Shown here in pieces: positions 51,127-59,981 of a stretch of 64,000 nt of DNA. The notes beneath the pieces are model-generated. The model made no database searches. It saw only the letters and a list, made by a program, of their open reading frames with translations, and had not been told where the DNA came from. The position numbers and the translations under genes were made by a program. The first letter of the stretch is position 1; each line of letters opens with the position of its first letter. Source of the DNA: Dietzia psychralcaliphila (lineage in GTDB: Bacteria > Actinomycetota > Actinomycetes > Mycobacteriales > Mycobacteriaceae); assembly GCF_003096095.1 (NCBI RefSeq), contig NZ_CP015453.1, positions 186,001 through 250,000 of the forward strand, given 5' to 3'.

Positions 51127-51759
51127 ATGAACCTGCTCCTGCTGTCCCCCGGCGTCGGTGCCGTGCCCGACTTCATCGCCGAGCACGTCGCCCATCCCGC
51201 ACCCGCGGTGCGCATCGGGTACCTGAACGACGCCGCCAGTCCCTACGCGGGTGCGGAGTTCGTGGCCGCGGAGCGCGCGCAACTCTCGGATCTCGGTTAT
51301 GTGCTGACCGACATCACCGCCGCCGACTTCGGCGACGCGGGTGCATTCGCCAGTGCGCTCGACGGGGTCGACGTCCTCTATGTGGCGGGCGGCAACACCT
51401 TCGTGCTCCTGGCGGCGCTGCGCCGTCATGGTGCGGATGCGGTCCTCGTCGACCGGGTGCGAGCGGGACTGCCCTACATCGGCTCGAGCGCCGGATCGGT
51501 CATCACCGGACCCAGCATCGAACCGATCAGCCTCATGGACGACCCCTCAGCCGCGCCCGATCTCGCCGATCGAAGCGGACTCGGTCTGGTCGAGACCGTC
51601 GTGATCCCCCACGCGGACGGCGCCCTACCGCCCTACCCACCCGCGCTCATCGCACAGCTCAAGGACACCTACGGGAGCGACTACCCGCTCACCTGTGTGA
51701 ACGACGACCAGGCCCTGCTCGTGGAGAGTGAGACACCACGCCTGATCAGTTCGCCGTGA
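51127..51759 (+). CDS. pepE: Peptidase E (S51 family)
   Basis: 210-aa serine peptidase of the class I glutamine-amidotransferase-like fold that cleaves N-terminal Asp dipeptides. VLYVAGGNTFVLLAALRR, nucleophile motif YIGSSAGSVI and the His in VIPHADGALPP are S51 signatures. ATG 51127. Stands alone, divergent from the oxygenase operon. Confidence 0.9.
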   Translation: MNLLLLSPGVGAVPDFIAEHVAHPAPAVRIGYLNDAASPYAGAEFVAAERAQLSDLGYVLTDITAADFGDAGAFASALDGVDVLYVAGGNTFVLLAALRRHGADAVLVDRVRAGLPYIGSSAGSVITGPSIEPISLMDDPSAAPDLADRSGLGLVETVVIPHADGALPPYPPALIAQLKDTYGSDYPLTCVNDDQALLVESETPRLISSP

Positions 51760-51828
51760 ACCCGTTACCGAAACGAGGTTCGCTAAACCCATGAACCGGT
51801 GTGCTGGCAGCGGCAGCGAGACGTCACT

Positions 51829-52629
51829 ATGGCCCTGATTCCCCCTTTCGTGCGGACCGCTCACCCCGTTCCGGCTCTCGCGGTCACTGTCCTCACCCTG
51901 TTGCTCGCGGCGAGTATGGGCGTGAGCGCCTACACGGCGGTCGTGCTCGTCGTCGCCGTCCTGAGCGGTCAGCTCGTCGTGGGATGGACCAACGATCTGT
52001 GGGACCGAGATCGTGATCGTCGGGTCGGCCGCTGCGACAAACCACTCGCGACCGGTCAGATCTCGGCGGGGGTGGTGCGCTCGGCGATCGGTGCGGCAGG
52101 TGTGGTGTGTGTTGTCGCGTCGCTGTTGTGCGGCATCGGCGCCGGCCTTCTCCATCTCACGTTGGGGGTCGGTTCGGCTCTGGCGTACAACGTCGCGCTC
52201 AAGTCCACCGTGGTGTCATGGCTCCCGTACTCGATCGCCTTCGGCTGCCTGCCCGCCGTGGTGTCGTTGGCTCGGGACCCGGCCGCTCTGCCGCCCCTGT
52301 GGATGGTCGCCGTCGGTGCGCTGCTCGGCTTTGCCGCGCACCTGCTCAATGCCATGCCCGATCTCGCCGACGACGCCGCGACCGGAGTCCGAGGATTCCC
52401 CCACCGACTGTCGCCCTCGATAGTCCCGCCCGCGGCCGCACTGGCACTCGTCGTGGCCTCGGTGGTCTCCGTCTTCGGCCGGGGCACTCCACCGACGGTC
52501 GGTCAGTGCATCCTGTTGGCCGTGGTGCTCGTGCTGGCGGTGGCGGCGACCCGCACCACGGGGAAGGGGCCGTTCTACGCGGCGATCGCCATCGCGGGAG
52601 TCAACGTGGTCATGCTGCTGATCGGGTGA
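51829..52629 (+). CDS. UbiA-family prenyltransferase-like membrane protein
   Basis: 266-aa protein with about eight helices. Prenyl-diphosphate motif 1 is NDLWDRDRDRRVGR and motif 2 NAMPDLADDAATG. Short for MenA/UbiA but complete in motifs. The acceptor is unknown. ATG 51829; GTG 51799 would add ten residues. Convergent with the secreted-protein gene. Confidence 0.85.
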   Translation: MALIPPFVRTAHPVPALAVTVLTLLLAASMGVSAYTAVVLVVAVLSGQLVVGWTNDLWDRDRDRRVGRCDKPLATGQISAGVVRSAIGAAGVVCVVASLLCGIGAGLLHLTLGVGSALAYNVALKSTVVSWLPYSIAFGCLPAVVSLARDPAALPPLWMVAVGALLGFAAHLLNAMPDLADDAATGVRGFPHRLSPSIVPPAAALALVVASVVSVFGRGTPPTVGQCILLAVVLVLAVAATRTTGKGPFYAAIAIAGVNVVMLLIG

Positions 52630-52720
52630 ACCATGCTCCTGCGAGCGCATTCATAGCGCAGGTCCGCCCGGCATGGCACCGGGCTCCCGGCTCGCGCCGC
52701 TACCGGGTACACCTCGCAGA

Positions 52721-54115
52721 TCAGCCCGTCGACGCCGTCGACGAGGAGGAGGGCGTCCCCGACGCCGGGCCCGATCCGCCCGCCGAACCCGCTCCGACCG
52801 ATCCCGGAGCGCCCTCGGCGGGAGAGCCGAGCCACCTGAACGGCTGGCGACCGGACGTGCTCGGCCCGGTCTCGACGCCGCCGCGGTAGCTGGCCTCGGC
52901 CTCGTACGAACCCGGGGGCATCGTAGGAACCGCGAAGGTCATCGACGTCTCGCTCACTCCTCGGTCGAGGAGCGTCGTGACGGGCGGTCCGGTGCTGGTC
53001 AGGAACTCGGTGCCGACCGGCAGGCCGGCCTGGCGCCACACGTCGAGTGATGTGGGGCCGTCGAGCGTGCCAGTCAGGCTGTAGGTGCGGATCGTGAACA
53101 GAGCGCCGCAGGAGGGCCCCGGTTCGGCCGGCGGTATGCAGGAGCGGAACGGCGATGAACCCGCGACCTCGAGGGTGGTGACTGTGAGCGCCGGGTCGAC
53201 GACGATCGTTGCGTCGAGCGTGGCGTCTGCTTGACGACCGTTACGCGCCCGGAGCGTGATGGGGAACGTGCCCCTCTCCAGCGGGGTGCCGACGATGCCG
53301 GCGAAGGACTGGGCGCCGCCTCCCTGCCTGAGCTCGAGCCCGTTCGGGAGTCGGCCGCGGTCGATCGAGAGCACAGTGGGTACTCCCGCGGTCCCGCCGG
53401 TTCCGACGCAGGGCTGGTGGTACGCGGACCGCAGCGCGGCAGGCGCGACAGCGCAGTCGATGCCGAGCGGCGTCGCCGGCTGAGGTGGCCTGGCGGTGAT
53501 GGTCGCCGTCCAGAACAGCGTCATCGGCACCACTCGGCTGATGGAACAGTCACTCTTCGAACCGCAGACGACCTGCCAGTTCGGCAGACCGACGGAAGGC
53601 ATCTGCACGAAGTTGAGGCTGTTGTGGACCTCCGTGGCGCCACCGGTGACGTCGATTCTGACCTGTTGCAGGCTCGGCTCGAAGACACAGGCGAACGAGT
53701 CGTTCCGCACGGTGAACGCCATGGGGATGGTCGTGACCGCTTCCTGGGTGACGAAGTCCACGGTGGGGAAGGGTCCCATGCAGTTGCTGTCACCCGAATA
53801 GATGCGCACGCGGACGCCGGCACCGACATCCAGCTTCATGGTGAGCTGCAGCGGGTAGTTGCCCGACCCCGGGAGTGTCGTTTCCGGACTGACCGGATCG
53901 GCCGTGGACATCTCCACGCTGGAGGACGACGGCGCCGTGGTGCTCTGTGCGGCCGCCTCGGTCGGCAACGAGGCGCCGACGAAGGGCGCGGAAACGGCGA
54001 CGACCATCGCGACGAGCAGGGCGGCGACCGATCGGAGACCGACTCTCCACCTGCCGGGGCCGTACGACACGGTGTCTGGCCGTCGGTGAAGTGCGCGCGA
54101 ACTGGTCTGGTCCAT
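52721..54115 (-). CDS. Secreted or surface protein with Ig-like (He_PIG) repeat
   Basis: 464-aa exported protein. N-terminal signal helix SVAALLVAMVVAVSAPFVGAS ends near Ala-Gln; Ser/Thr-rich linker; beta-rich body with several paired cysteines (CVGTGG, SCIPPAEPGPSCG); a putative-Ig-like segment SIDRGRLPNGLELRQGGG; and a Gly/Ser/Pro-rich C-terminus without a clear anchor. ATG 54115. 197 bp separate it from bluB. Confidence 0.75.
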   Translation of the reverse strand: MDQTSSRALHRRPDTVSYGPGRWRVGLRSVAALLVAMVVAVSAPFVGASLPTEAAAQSTTAPSSSSVEMSTADPVSPETTLPGSGNYPLQLTMKLDVGAGVRVRIYSGDSNCMGPFPTVDFVTQEAVTTIPMAFTVRNDSFACVFEPSLQQVRIDVTGGATEVHNSLNFVQMPSVGLPNWQVVCGSKSDCSISRVVPMTLFWTATITARPPQPATPLGIDCAVAPAALRSAYHQPCVGTGGTAGVPTVLSIDRGRLPNGLELRQGGGAQSFAGIVGTPLERGTFPITLRARNGRQADATLDATIVVDPALTVTTLEVAGSSPFRSCIPPAEPGPSCGALFTIRTYSLTGTLDGPTSLDVWRQAGLPVGTEFLTSTGPPVTTLLDRGVSETSMTFAVPTMPPGSYEAEASYRGGVETGPSTSGRQPFRWLGSPAEGAPGSVGAGSAGGSGPASGTPSSSSTASTG

Positions 54116-54312
54116 GGGCCCGCCGCCTCTGTCATCAGGGTCGCGGTACGACCCGAGATGCGTCGAAGACTAGTGACCGACCTGACCTGCGTCCGGTAAA
54201 CACCGATATGGGCGAGATGACGCTCGCGCTCGCGTAGTGCTATCGGTCGTTCCGAGTGGCGGAATCGCGTGGTGGGGCGCGAAAACCGGGTGGAGTCCCG
54301 CAGGTGAGCGGC

Positions 54313-54960
54313 CTAGACCCAGTCGACCGACAGCGGTGACCTGCGTCCCCACCCCACGGTCTGCAACAACGGCTCCTCGAGGTCCAGTTCTGGGTGCCCG
54401 AGGCACAGGTAGGCCAGGGGTCGGGCGCCGTCCGGGAGCGGCACGCTGTCGGAGAGGTGGTCGGGGTCCACAAGGCTCACCCAGCCCATGCCCAGTCCCT
54501 CAGCTGTGACCGCCAGCCACAGAAGGGTGATGGCGGCGATCACGCTGTACTCGGTGGCCGCCGGGACGCTCGTGGTTCCCAGGACCGGGCCGGCGGGTGG
54601 GACGTGGCTGACCACCAGGCCCACGGGAGCCCCGAGGATGCCCTCGAGGCGCAGCGAGTCGTAGAGTTCGCGGCGCTCGCCGTTGAAGCGCTCGGCCTCG
54701 GCACGGCGAACGGCGCGGAAACCGGCATGGACCGCCTCGCGCACTCCCCGGTCCTCGACCACCGTGACGTGCCAGGGTTGACTCAACCCGACACTCGGGG
54801 CGACGGCGAAGACCTCGAGCAGTCGCTCGATGGTGTCGCGCGGGACCGGGGTGGGATGGAAGTGGCGGTGGTCGCGGCGCGTAGCGAGGATCCGCCACAG
54901 CGCATCGCGGTCGGGAGAAGCACCTCCGCCGTTGTTGTCACCCAGGGGGTCCGCGCTCAT
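54313..54960 (-). CDS. bluB: 5,6-Dimethylbenzimidazole synthase BluB
   Basis: 215-aa flavin destructase that fragments FMN to make the B12 lower ligand. BluB signatures: RRDHRHFHPTPVPRDTIERLL, APSVGLSQPWHVTVV and GLGMGWVSLVDPDHL. ATG 54960 overlaps the cobIJ stop (ATGA). Presence of bluB in the operon shows the cell makes its own DMB under B12 control. Confidence 0.94.
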   Translation of the reverse strand: MSADPLGDNNGGGASPDRDALWRILATRRDHRHFHPTPVPRDTIERLLEVFAVAPSVGLSQPWHVTVVEDRGVREAVHAGFRAVRRAEAERFNGERRELYDSLRLEGILGAPVGLVVSHVPPAGPVLGTTSVPAATEYSVIAAITLLWLAVTAEGLGMGWVSLVDPDHLSDSVPLPDGARPLAYLCLGHPELDLEEPLLQTVGWGRRSPLSVDWV

Positions 54961-56585
54961 GACCGCACGAACCGCGGGCTCCACACCCGTCCCGACTCGG
55001 TGACGCGGGTCCCGGATGCGCCCACGATGAGCAGGCATTTCATGTCCACCGAGTCGCAGTCGAGTTCGGCGAGGGTCGTGATGGTCAGCGATTCCTCGGC
55101 GCGGCCCACGTCGCGGCCCACCACCACCGGAGTGGCCGGGTCGCGGTGTCGCAGGAGGACGTCGCGGGCATCGGCGACCTGGCGGGTGCGCGAGCGCGAG
55201 GCGGGGTTGTAGACCGCAAGGACCAGGTCCGCGGCGGCGATCGCGTCGAGGCGCCGGGAGATGACCTCCCAGGGCTTGAGTCGGTCGGACAGGCTCATCA
55301 CGGCGAAGTCCGCGCCGATGGGGGCCCCGGCCCGTGCCGCGACCGCCTGTACGGCCGACACCCCGGGCGCGACCCGCACGTCGATCCGGGAGTACAGCGG
55401 GTCCTCGGCGGCCTCGAACACGGCCGCGGCCATGCCGAACACGCCCGCATCGCCCCCGGAGACCACCGCCACTCGTTCGCCGGAGCGGGCGAGGTCCAGG
55501 GCGAGCCTGGCCCGGTCCACCTCGACGGTGTTGCCGGAGCAGTGCCTTGTCAGGCCCGCGCGCTGGGGCACTCGGTCGACGTAGGGCGCGTACCCGACCA
55601 CGTGGTCTACCTCGGCCAACACCCGCCGTGCCTCCCCGGTGAGCCAGTCGTCGGGCCCGGGGCCCAGGCCCACCACGTGGAGTTCCCCGTCCGGCAACAC
55701 GCCCCGCGCGGTGAGGCCGTCGAGCGGGGCGGGGCGTCGCCCGAACGGATCGAGCTGCCGGGAGTCGCCGGGGACGACGATGAGCGAGAAGTACGGCACG
55801 GTTACCGGATCGACGTCCCGCACCGGGTGGTGCACCTCGTCGGCGGTAGAGGCTCGTTCGACGTACACCGCGCCGTCGAGCCGTCCAGCCGCCTCCAGTG
55901 CACGGCGCACCGCGAGGAAGTTGCGCCCCAGCTTCATGATGATCGCCCCGTCGGTGTCGGCGAGGCGGCGGGCCAGCTCGGGTTCCGGCAGTGTTCCGGG
56001 CAGGACGGTGAGCACGTCCGTCTGGCGGACCAGGGGAGTGGCCGCGGCGGCGGTCGCGGCGGCGAACGCCGGTATGCCGGGCACGATCTCGGTGACGAAA
56101 TGGCCGGAGAGCTTGTCGTGCATGTACATGAAGGAGCCGTAGAACAGCGGGTCCCCCTCGGCGAGCAGGACCACATCCCGGCCGGCCGCGAGGTGCTCGG
56201 CCAGCCGCTTCGCACTGCGGTCATAGAAATCCGCGATCGCTCCCGCGTACCCGCCGGGGTGGTCGGTGAGGCCCGTGGTCACGGGGTACTCCAGCACCTC
56301 CTCGACCGCACCGGCGGGGATGAGACCTGAGGCGATCCGCCTGGCATTGGACTCCTTGCCCCGGCCGGCGTGATAGGCCACCACGTCGGCGGCGCCGATC
56401 AGGCGGGCGGCCTTGAGGGTGACCAGTTCCGGGTCGCCGGGGCCCACGCCGACGCCGAACAGGCGGCCTCCGCCGCCCACCGGGTCCACCATGCCTCCGC
56501 CGCCGACCGGGTCCACCATGTTCCCGTCGGCGGACGTGCCCACCGGGCGCCCGCCCTCCGCCGCGCTCGCCGGCCCGGTGCTCAC
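54957..56585 (-). CDS. cobIJ: CobIJ: precorrin-2 C20-methyltransferase / precorrin-3B C17-methyltransferase fusion
   Basis: 542-aa fusion of two SAM methyltransferases as in mycobacteria. The CobI half opens GVGVGPGDPELVTLKAARLI with LLAEGDPLFYGSFMYM; the CobJ half opens HVVGLGPGPDDWLTGEA with VVSGGDAGVFGMAAAVFE. GTG 56585 overlaps the cobH stop. The linker before CobI contains two 27-bp tandem repeats (56467-56520) encoding MVDPVGGGG. Confidence 0.94.
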   Translation of the reverse strand: MSTGPASAAEGGRPVGTSADGNMVDPVGGGGMVDPVGGGGRLFGVGVGPGDPELVTLKAARLIGAADVVAYHAGRGKESNARRIASGLIPAGAVEEVLEYPVTTGLTDHPGGYAGAIADFYDRSAKRLAEHLAAGRDVVLLAEGDPLFYGSFMYMHDKLSGHFVTEIVPGIPAFAAATAAAATPLVRQTDVLTVLPGTLPEPELARRLADTDGAIIMKLGRNFLAVRRALEAAGRLDGAVYVERASTADEVHHPVRDVDPVTVPYFSLIVVPGDSRQLDPFGRRPAPLDGLTARGVLPDGELHVVGLGPGPDDWLTGEARRVLAEVDHVVGYAPYVDRVPQRAGLTRHCSGNTVEVDRARLALDLARSGERVAVVSGGDAGVFGMAAAVFEAAEDPLYSRIDVRVAPGVSAVQAVAARAGAPIGADFAVMSLSDRLKPWEVISRRLDAIAAADLVLAVYNPASRSRTRQVADARDVLLRHRDPATPVVVGRDVGRAEESLTITTLAELDCDSVDMKCLLIVGASGTRVTESGRVWSPRFVRS

Positions 56586-57247
56586 TCGGCCACCTGCGCG
56601 AGGGCGTTGACCGCGGAGACCGTCATCGCCGACCCGCCGCGTCGACCGTGAACGGTGACAAAGGGGATGTCGATGCCGTGGTCGTCCGCGAAGGACGCCA
56701 GGGCCGCTTTGGATTCGGCGGCGCCGATGAAGCCGACCGGGCACCCGACAATCGCCGCCGGATGCGGGGCGCCGTCCAGCAACATCTCCAGCAGGTGGAA
56801 CAGGGCGGTGGGTGCGTTGCCGATCGCCACCACGGCGCCGTCGAGACGCTCACCCCACAGCGAGAGGGCGGCGGCCGATCGGGTGGTGCCCATCTGCCGG
56901 GCCAGGTCGAGCACGCGGGGATCGGACAACAGGCACACCACGTCGTTGTTCCGGGGGAGCCTGGACCTGGTGATCCCGGAGGCGACCATGTGGGCGTCGC
57001 AGAGGATGGGCGACCCGGCCTCGAGCGCGGATCGCGCGGCCCCCACCAGCTCCGGATGGACCTGAAGGTCGTCGACGAGGTCGGTCTGCCCGGTGCCGTG
57101 CACCATCCGGACGGCGAGCCGTTCGGCGTCGCGCGGGACGCCGGTCAGGTCGGTCTCCCGCCGGATCGTGGCGAAGGAGTCGAGGTAGATCGCAGGCCCG
57201 TCGTCGACGTAGTCGTAGCGACGTGGCGGCCTGGGGACAGCAGGCAT
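56582..57247 (-). CDS. cobH: Precorrin-8X methylmutase CobH
   Basis: 221-aa isomerase that moves a methyl group from C11 to C12. The catalytic His lies in RMVHGTGQTDLV; AHMVASGITRSRLPRNNDVV and AIVGCPVGFIGAAESKAAL are family signatures. ATG 57247 is preceded by an AGGAGGA ribosome site that adjoins a hairpin at the end of the upstream B12 riboswitch. Confidence 0.95.
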   Translation of the reverse strand: MPAVPRPPRRYDYVDDGPAIYLDSFATIRRETDLTGVPRDAERLAVRMVHGTGQTDLVDDLQVHPELVGAARSALEAGSPILCDAHMVASGITRSRLPRNNDVVCLLSDPRVLDLARQMGTTRSAAALSLWGERLDGAVVAIGNAPTALFHLLEMLLDGAPHPAAIVGCPVGFIGAAESKAALASFADDHGIDIPFVTVHGRRGGSAMTVSAVNALAQVAE

Positions 57248-57307
57248 GGGTCCTCCTCGGGGTTCTCGCCCCGGTCAGAAGTCTCAGTCGACACGCCAGG
57301 GAGCGCG

Positions 57308-57410
57308 TCGATCCCTCGGCCAGTATCTGGCTTGGCGACCCGTGGACCGGGCCTCACAGTGGCGGAACCGCCCCGGACTCACACCGGGTTCCTCGCCGTG
57401 GGACAGCCGG
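57308..57410 (-). promoter_or_regulatory. Cobalamin riboswitch between cobG and cobH
   Basis: Reverse-strand core GGTGTGAGTCCGG, GGTTCCGCCACTGTGAGG and AAGCCAGATACTGGCC matches the B12 aptamer consensus in order. It starts right at the cobG stop. Downstream a hairpin CGGGG/CCCCG (57258-57273) abuts the cobH ribosome site AGGAGGA (57251-57257), so ligand binding could hide the site. P1 was not resolved. Confidence 0.88.
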
Positions 57411-57414
57411 AAGT

Positions 57415-58284
57415 CTACGTGCGCACGGTGAGCACGCCGCGCCACGGGGTGACCACGAGCTCGGTGACGTCCCCGCCGGTGAGGCGATCGATCACCGCGC
57501 GATCGAGGACGCCGTCCGGGGCCTCGACGTGCTCGATTCGCCCCGAGGAGCAGGGGACCGGGCCATACGACAGCGCGGGGGCCGGAGGGGGGAGACGGCC
57601 GTCGCCCGGGCAGGGGGCGGCGAGTGGCGCCGGGAGTTCACGCACGTGCCAGGGGGCGTCGGGGCCGGTGCCGCGGGCGTCGGCGAAGTCGCGTGCAAGG
57701 TCGACCAGGCGATCGGCAGCCTCCTCGACAGGCACCACCGCTGACCAGACTTCGCCCACCCGGAGCTGGACGGTGCCGGAGTCGAGCGCCACCAGCCCCA
57801 GGTCGCCGGGGCGGTCCACGAGATCACCGCGACCGTCGTCCAGCACGAACAGGAAGCGGCCGGACAGTCCCGCCAGTCCGGGATCCGTCCGGAGACTGGC
57901 GTCGAGCCGGTCGGTCACCGGGCGCAGGTCGACCCGTCCGCCGACCAGGCCGGTGAGCGGTGAGACGAGGACGTTGCGGACGAGCTCGTGTGACGGAGCG
58001 GGCAGTAGCCCGGTGGCGGCGATCGCCGCCACGACCTCGTCCGCGAGCTGTCCGTCCCGCCCGGTCGGCAGGGCCCGCAGTTGCAGGTTCGCGCGGGTCG
58101 TGACGTGCACGTCGTCGTCGCCGTATCGCGCCGCTACCCCGTGAAGCGCGGCGAGGGATTCCGGCGACACGCGGCCGCCTGGGACGCGCAGCCGGACCAG
58201 GGCGCCGTCGTCGGCGGGCCACGGGCGCAGCACTCCGGGACACATGTCGGTCCGGGTGCGGGAGGTCGGTCCGGAAACGCTCAC
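57415..58284 (-). CDS. cobG: CobG-like precorrin-3B synthase, short
   Basis: 289-aa protein with the nitrite/sulfite-reductase-like repeats of CobG (HVTTRANLQLRALPTG, NVLVSPLTGLVGGRVDL, GRFLFVLDDGRGDL). CobG normally carries a [4Fe-4S] cluster with closely spaced Cys residues; here only isolated Cys are seen (DMCPG, APCPG, VPCSS). It is shorter than M. tuberculosis CobG as I recall it (about 363 aa). GTG 58284 gives a sensible N-terminus. Either a divergent form or reduced enzyme. Confidence 0.82.
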   Translation of the reverse strand: MSVSGPTSRTRTDMCPGVLRPWPADDGALVRLRVPGGRVSPESLAALHGVAARYGDDDVHVTTRANLQLRALPTGRDGQLADEVVAAIAATGLLPAPSHELVRNVLVSPLTGLVGGRVDLRPVTDRLDASLRTDPGLAGLSGRFLFVLDDGRGDLVDRPGDLGLVALDSGTVQLRVGEVWSAVVPVEEAADRLVDLARDFADARGTGPDAPWHVRELPAPLAAPCPGDGRLPPPAPALSYGPVPCSSGRIEHVEAPDGVLDRAVIDRLTGGDVTELVVTPWRGVLTVRT

Positions 58285-58365
58285 GGGACCCAGTCTGACA
58301 GCCTGTTCGACGCGGCCCGGGAGTGGTAGTTTTCTAAACAATTCTTGAAGAATCGGAGTACCACC

Positions 58366-59703
58366 GTGACGTCCCACCGCGTACCCGCCCTCCTCGCCGC
58401 CCTCGTCGCCGCGGTCGCTCTGGTCGCGGCCGGGTGTTCGTCGGACTCCGTCACCCAGGCGGCCGGCACCACCTCGACGTCACCGACGGCCGGCACCGCC
58501 ACCGCGCCACCGCCCGCCGGGTCGGTCGCCGGGGTGACCGTGCCGGACGCGTTCACCGCCCTGACGCTGATTCCGATCGGGAATTCGCCGCTACCGTTCC
58601 GGGGAACGGATGGCAGGTACCACGTCGCCTATGACCTGCAGCTGACCAACGCCACCGGGGTCCCGGCGAGCCTGGAGAAGATCGACGTGATCGATGGCAC
58701 CGATCCCACGAAGGTCCTCGCCAGCTTCTCCGGTTCGGCGCTGATCGACCCGGAGTGCGATTTCGGTGACTGCAACCGCCTGCGTGGCCTCCCAGCCGGG
58801 GTCATCGACAGCGCCGAGATCCCGCCCCAGGAGAGCCGAGTTGTGTTCATCGACTTCGCGCTGGACTCCCTCGACCAGGCCCCCGAAGCGGTGTTGCACC
58901 ACGTCTACGGGACCGGCGCCGCCTCGCCGGCCTTCGGGGAGCCGGGGCCCATCGACTACCTGGCCACGCCGGTCGCCTTCTCCACGCAGACAGTGCCGGT
59001 CGTCTCGCCACCGCTACGCGGCGACAACTGGGTCGCCCTCAACGGGTGTTGCGAACCGGGTTTCCCGCATCGCAGTTCGGTGATGTCGCTCAACGGGAAG
59101 CTGAACAACAGTCAGCGCTTCGCCATCGACTTCAAGCGCACCAACGACCGCGGCGAGTTCTACACCGGGGACAGGAACCGCAACGAGAGTTATGTCGACT
59201 ACGGGGCCGAGATCCTCGCCGTCGCCGACGCCACGGTGGTCTCTGTTCTCGACGGTATGGAGGCCAATGCGCCGGGGGTCCTGCCCGCCAGCGACCCGGA
59301 GTTGGCGGCAGAGCTGACCGTCGAGAACGTGGACGGCAACCACGTCGTGCTCGATCTCGGCGGTGGGGTATACGCGATGTACGCCCACCTGATCTCGGGC
59401 TCGATCACTGTCGAACCGGGCGACACGGTGACCGAGGGTCAGGTGATCGGCGAGCTCGGGAACACCGGCAATGCCAACGCGTCGCACCTGCACTTCCAAC
59501 TGATGGACGGGCCGAGCCTGCTCGAGGCGGATTCGTTGCCCTACGAGTTCAGGAGTTTCGACTACCAGGGGCAGGTCCCACCGCAGCGGGTAGCTGATGC
59601 CGACGACTATCTGGCCGGCACCTTCCTGCCGGAAGGTCCGCAGCAGCGGGAGGCGCGGACCGACCAGATGCCGCTCAACCTGGCGGTCGTGACCTTCCCC
59701 TAG
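58366..59703 (+). CDS. M23-type peptidase-like lipoprotein
   Basis: 445-aa exported protein. Signal peptide with lipobox VAAGC; Thr/Pro-rich linker; a beta-rich middle; and a C-terminal LytM/M23-like domain with VYAMYAHLISGSI and the HxH zinc motif SHLHFQL. The usual first His of M23 is not evident (RFAIDFKR has only the Asp), so it may be a variant subfamily. GTG 58366 has GGAG seven bases upstream. Role in cell-wall or surface biology is likely. Confidence 0.85.
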   Translation: MTSHRVPALLAALVAAVALVAAGCSSDSVTQAAGTTSTSPTAGTATAPPPAGSVAGVTVPDAFTALTLIPIGNSPLPFRGTDGRYHVAYDLQLTNATGVPASLEKIDVIDGTDPTKVLASFSGSALIDPECDFGDCNRLRGLPAGVIDSAEIPPQESRVVFIDFALDSLDQAPEAVLHHVYGTGAASPAFGEPGPIDYLATPVAFSTQTVPVVSPPLRGDNWVALNGCCEPGFPHRSSVMSLNGKLNNSQRFAIDFKRTNDRGEFYTGDRNRNESYVDYGAEILAVADATVVSVLDGMEANAPGVLPASDPELAAELTVENVDGNHVVLDLGGGVYAMYAHLISGSITVEPGDTVTEGQVIGELGNTGNANASHLHFQLMDGPSLLEADSLPYEFRSFDYQGQVPPQRVADADDYLAGTFLPEGPQQREARTDQMPLNLAVVTFP

Positions 59704-59772
59704 CTTGACGAGCGACTCCGACCACTCAGCCCCGACGGCCGGACACCCGTGGGGGACCGGGGCCGGATAGGC

Positions 59773-59953
59773 TCGCCGGTGCCGTGGTGCTCGGGAAGCC
59801 GGAGGAAAAGCCGGCGCGGCCCTCGCCACTGTAGTCGCGGAGTCACGCGGCCCTCGTCCGTCCCCGAGTGGGGCGGAGACCACTGGATCCCGAGGATCCG
59901 GGAAGGTCGGTCGCGCGGCGTCGATGCGAAAGCCAGGAGACCGGCCACGGCGA
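59773..59953 (+). promoter_or_regulatory. Cobalamin riboswitch upstream of cobN
   Basis: TCGCCGGTGCC start, GGGAAGCCGGAGG, GGCCCTCGCCACTGTAG and AAGCCAGGAGACCGGCC are textbook B12 aptamer segments in order. P1 pairs TCGCCG (59773-59778) with CGGCGA (59948-59953) perfectly. It ends 28 nt before the cobN ATG at 59982. Confidence 0.95.
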
Positions 59954-59981
59954 CATGTTCCACGAGGGTTTGGAGAAGAAC

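Noticed and set aside
54201-54248. Inverted repeat ACCGATA...TATCGGT upstream of the secreted-protein gene
   Set aside because: Seven-base arms 30 bp apart are weak evidence in isolation.
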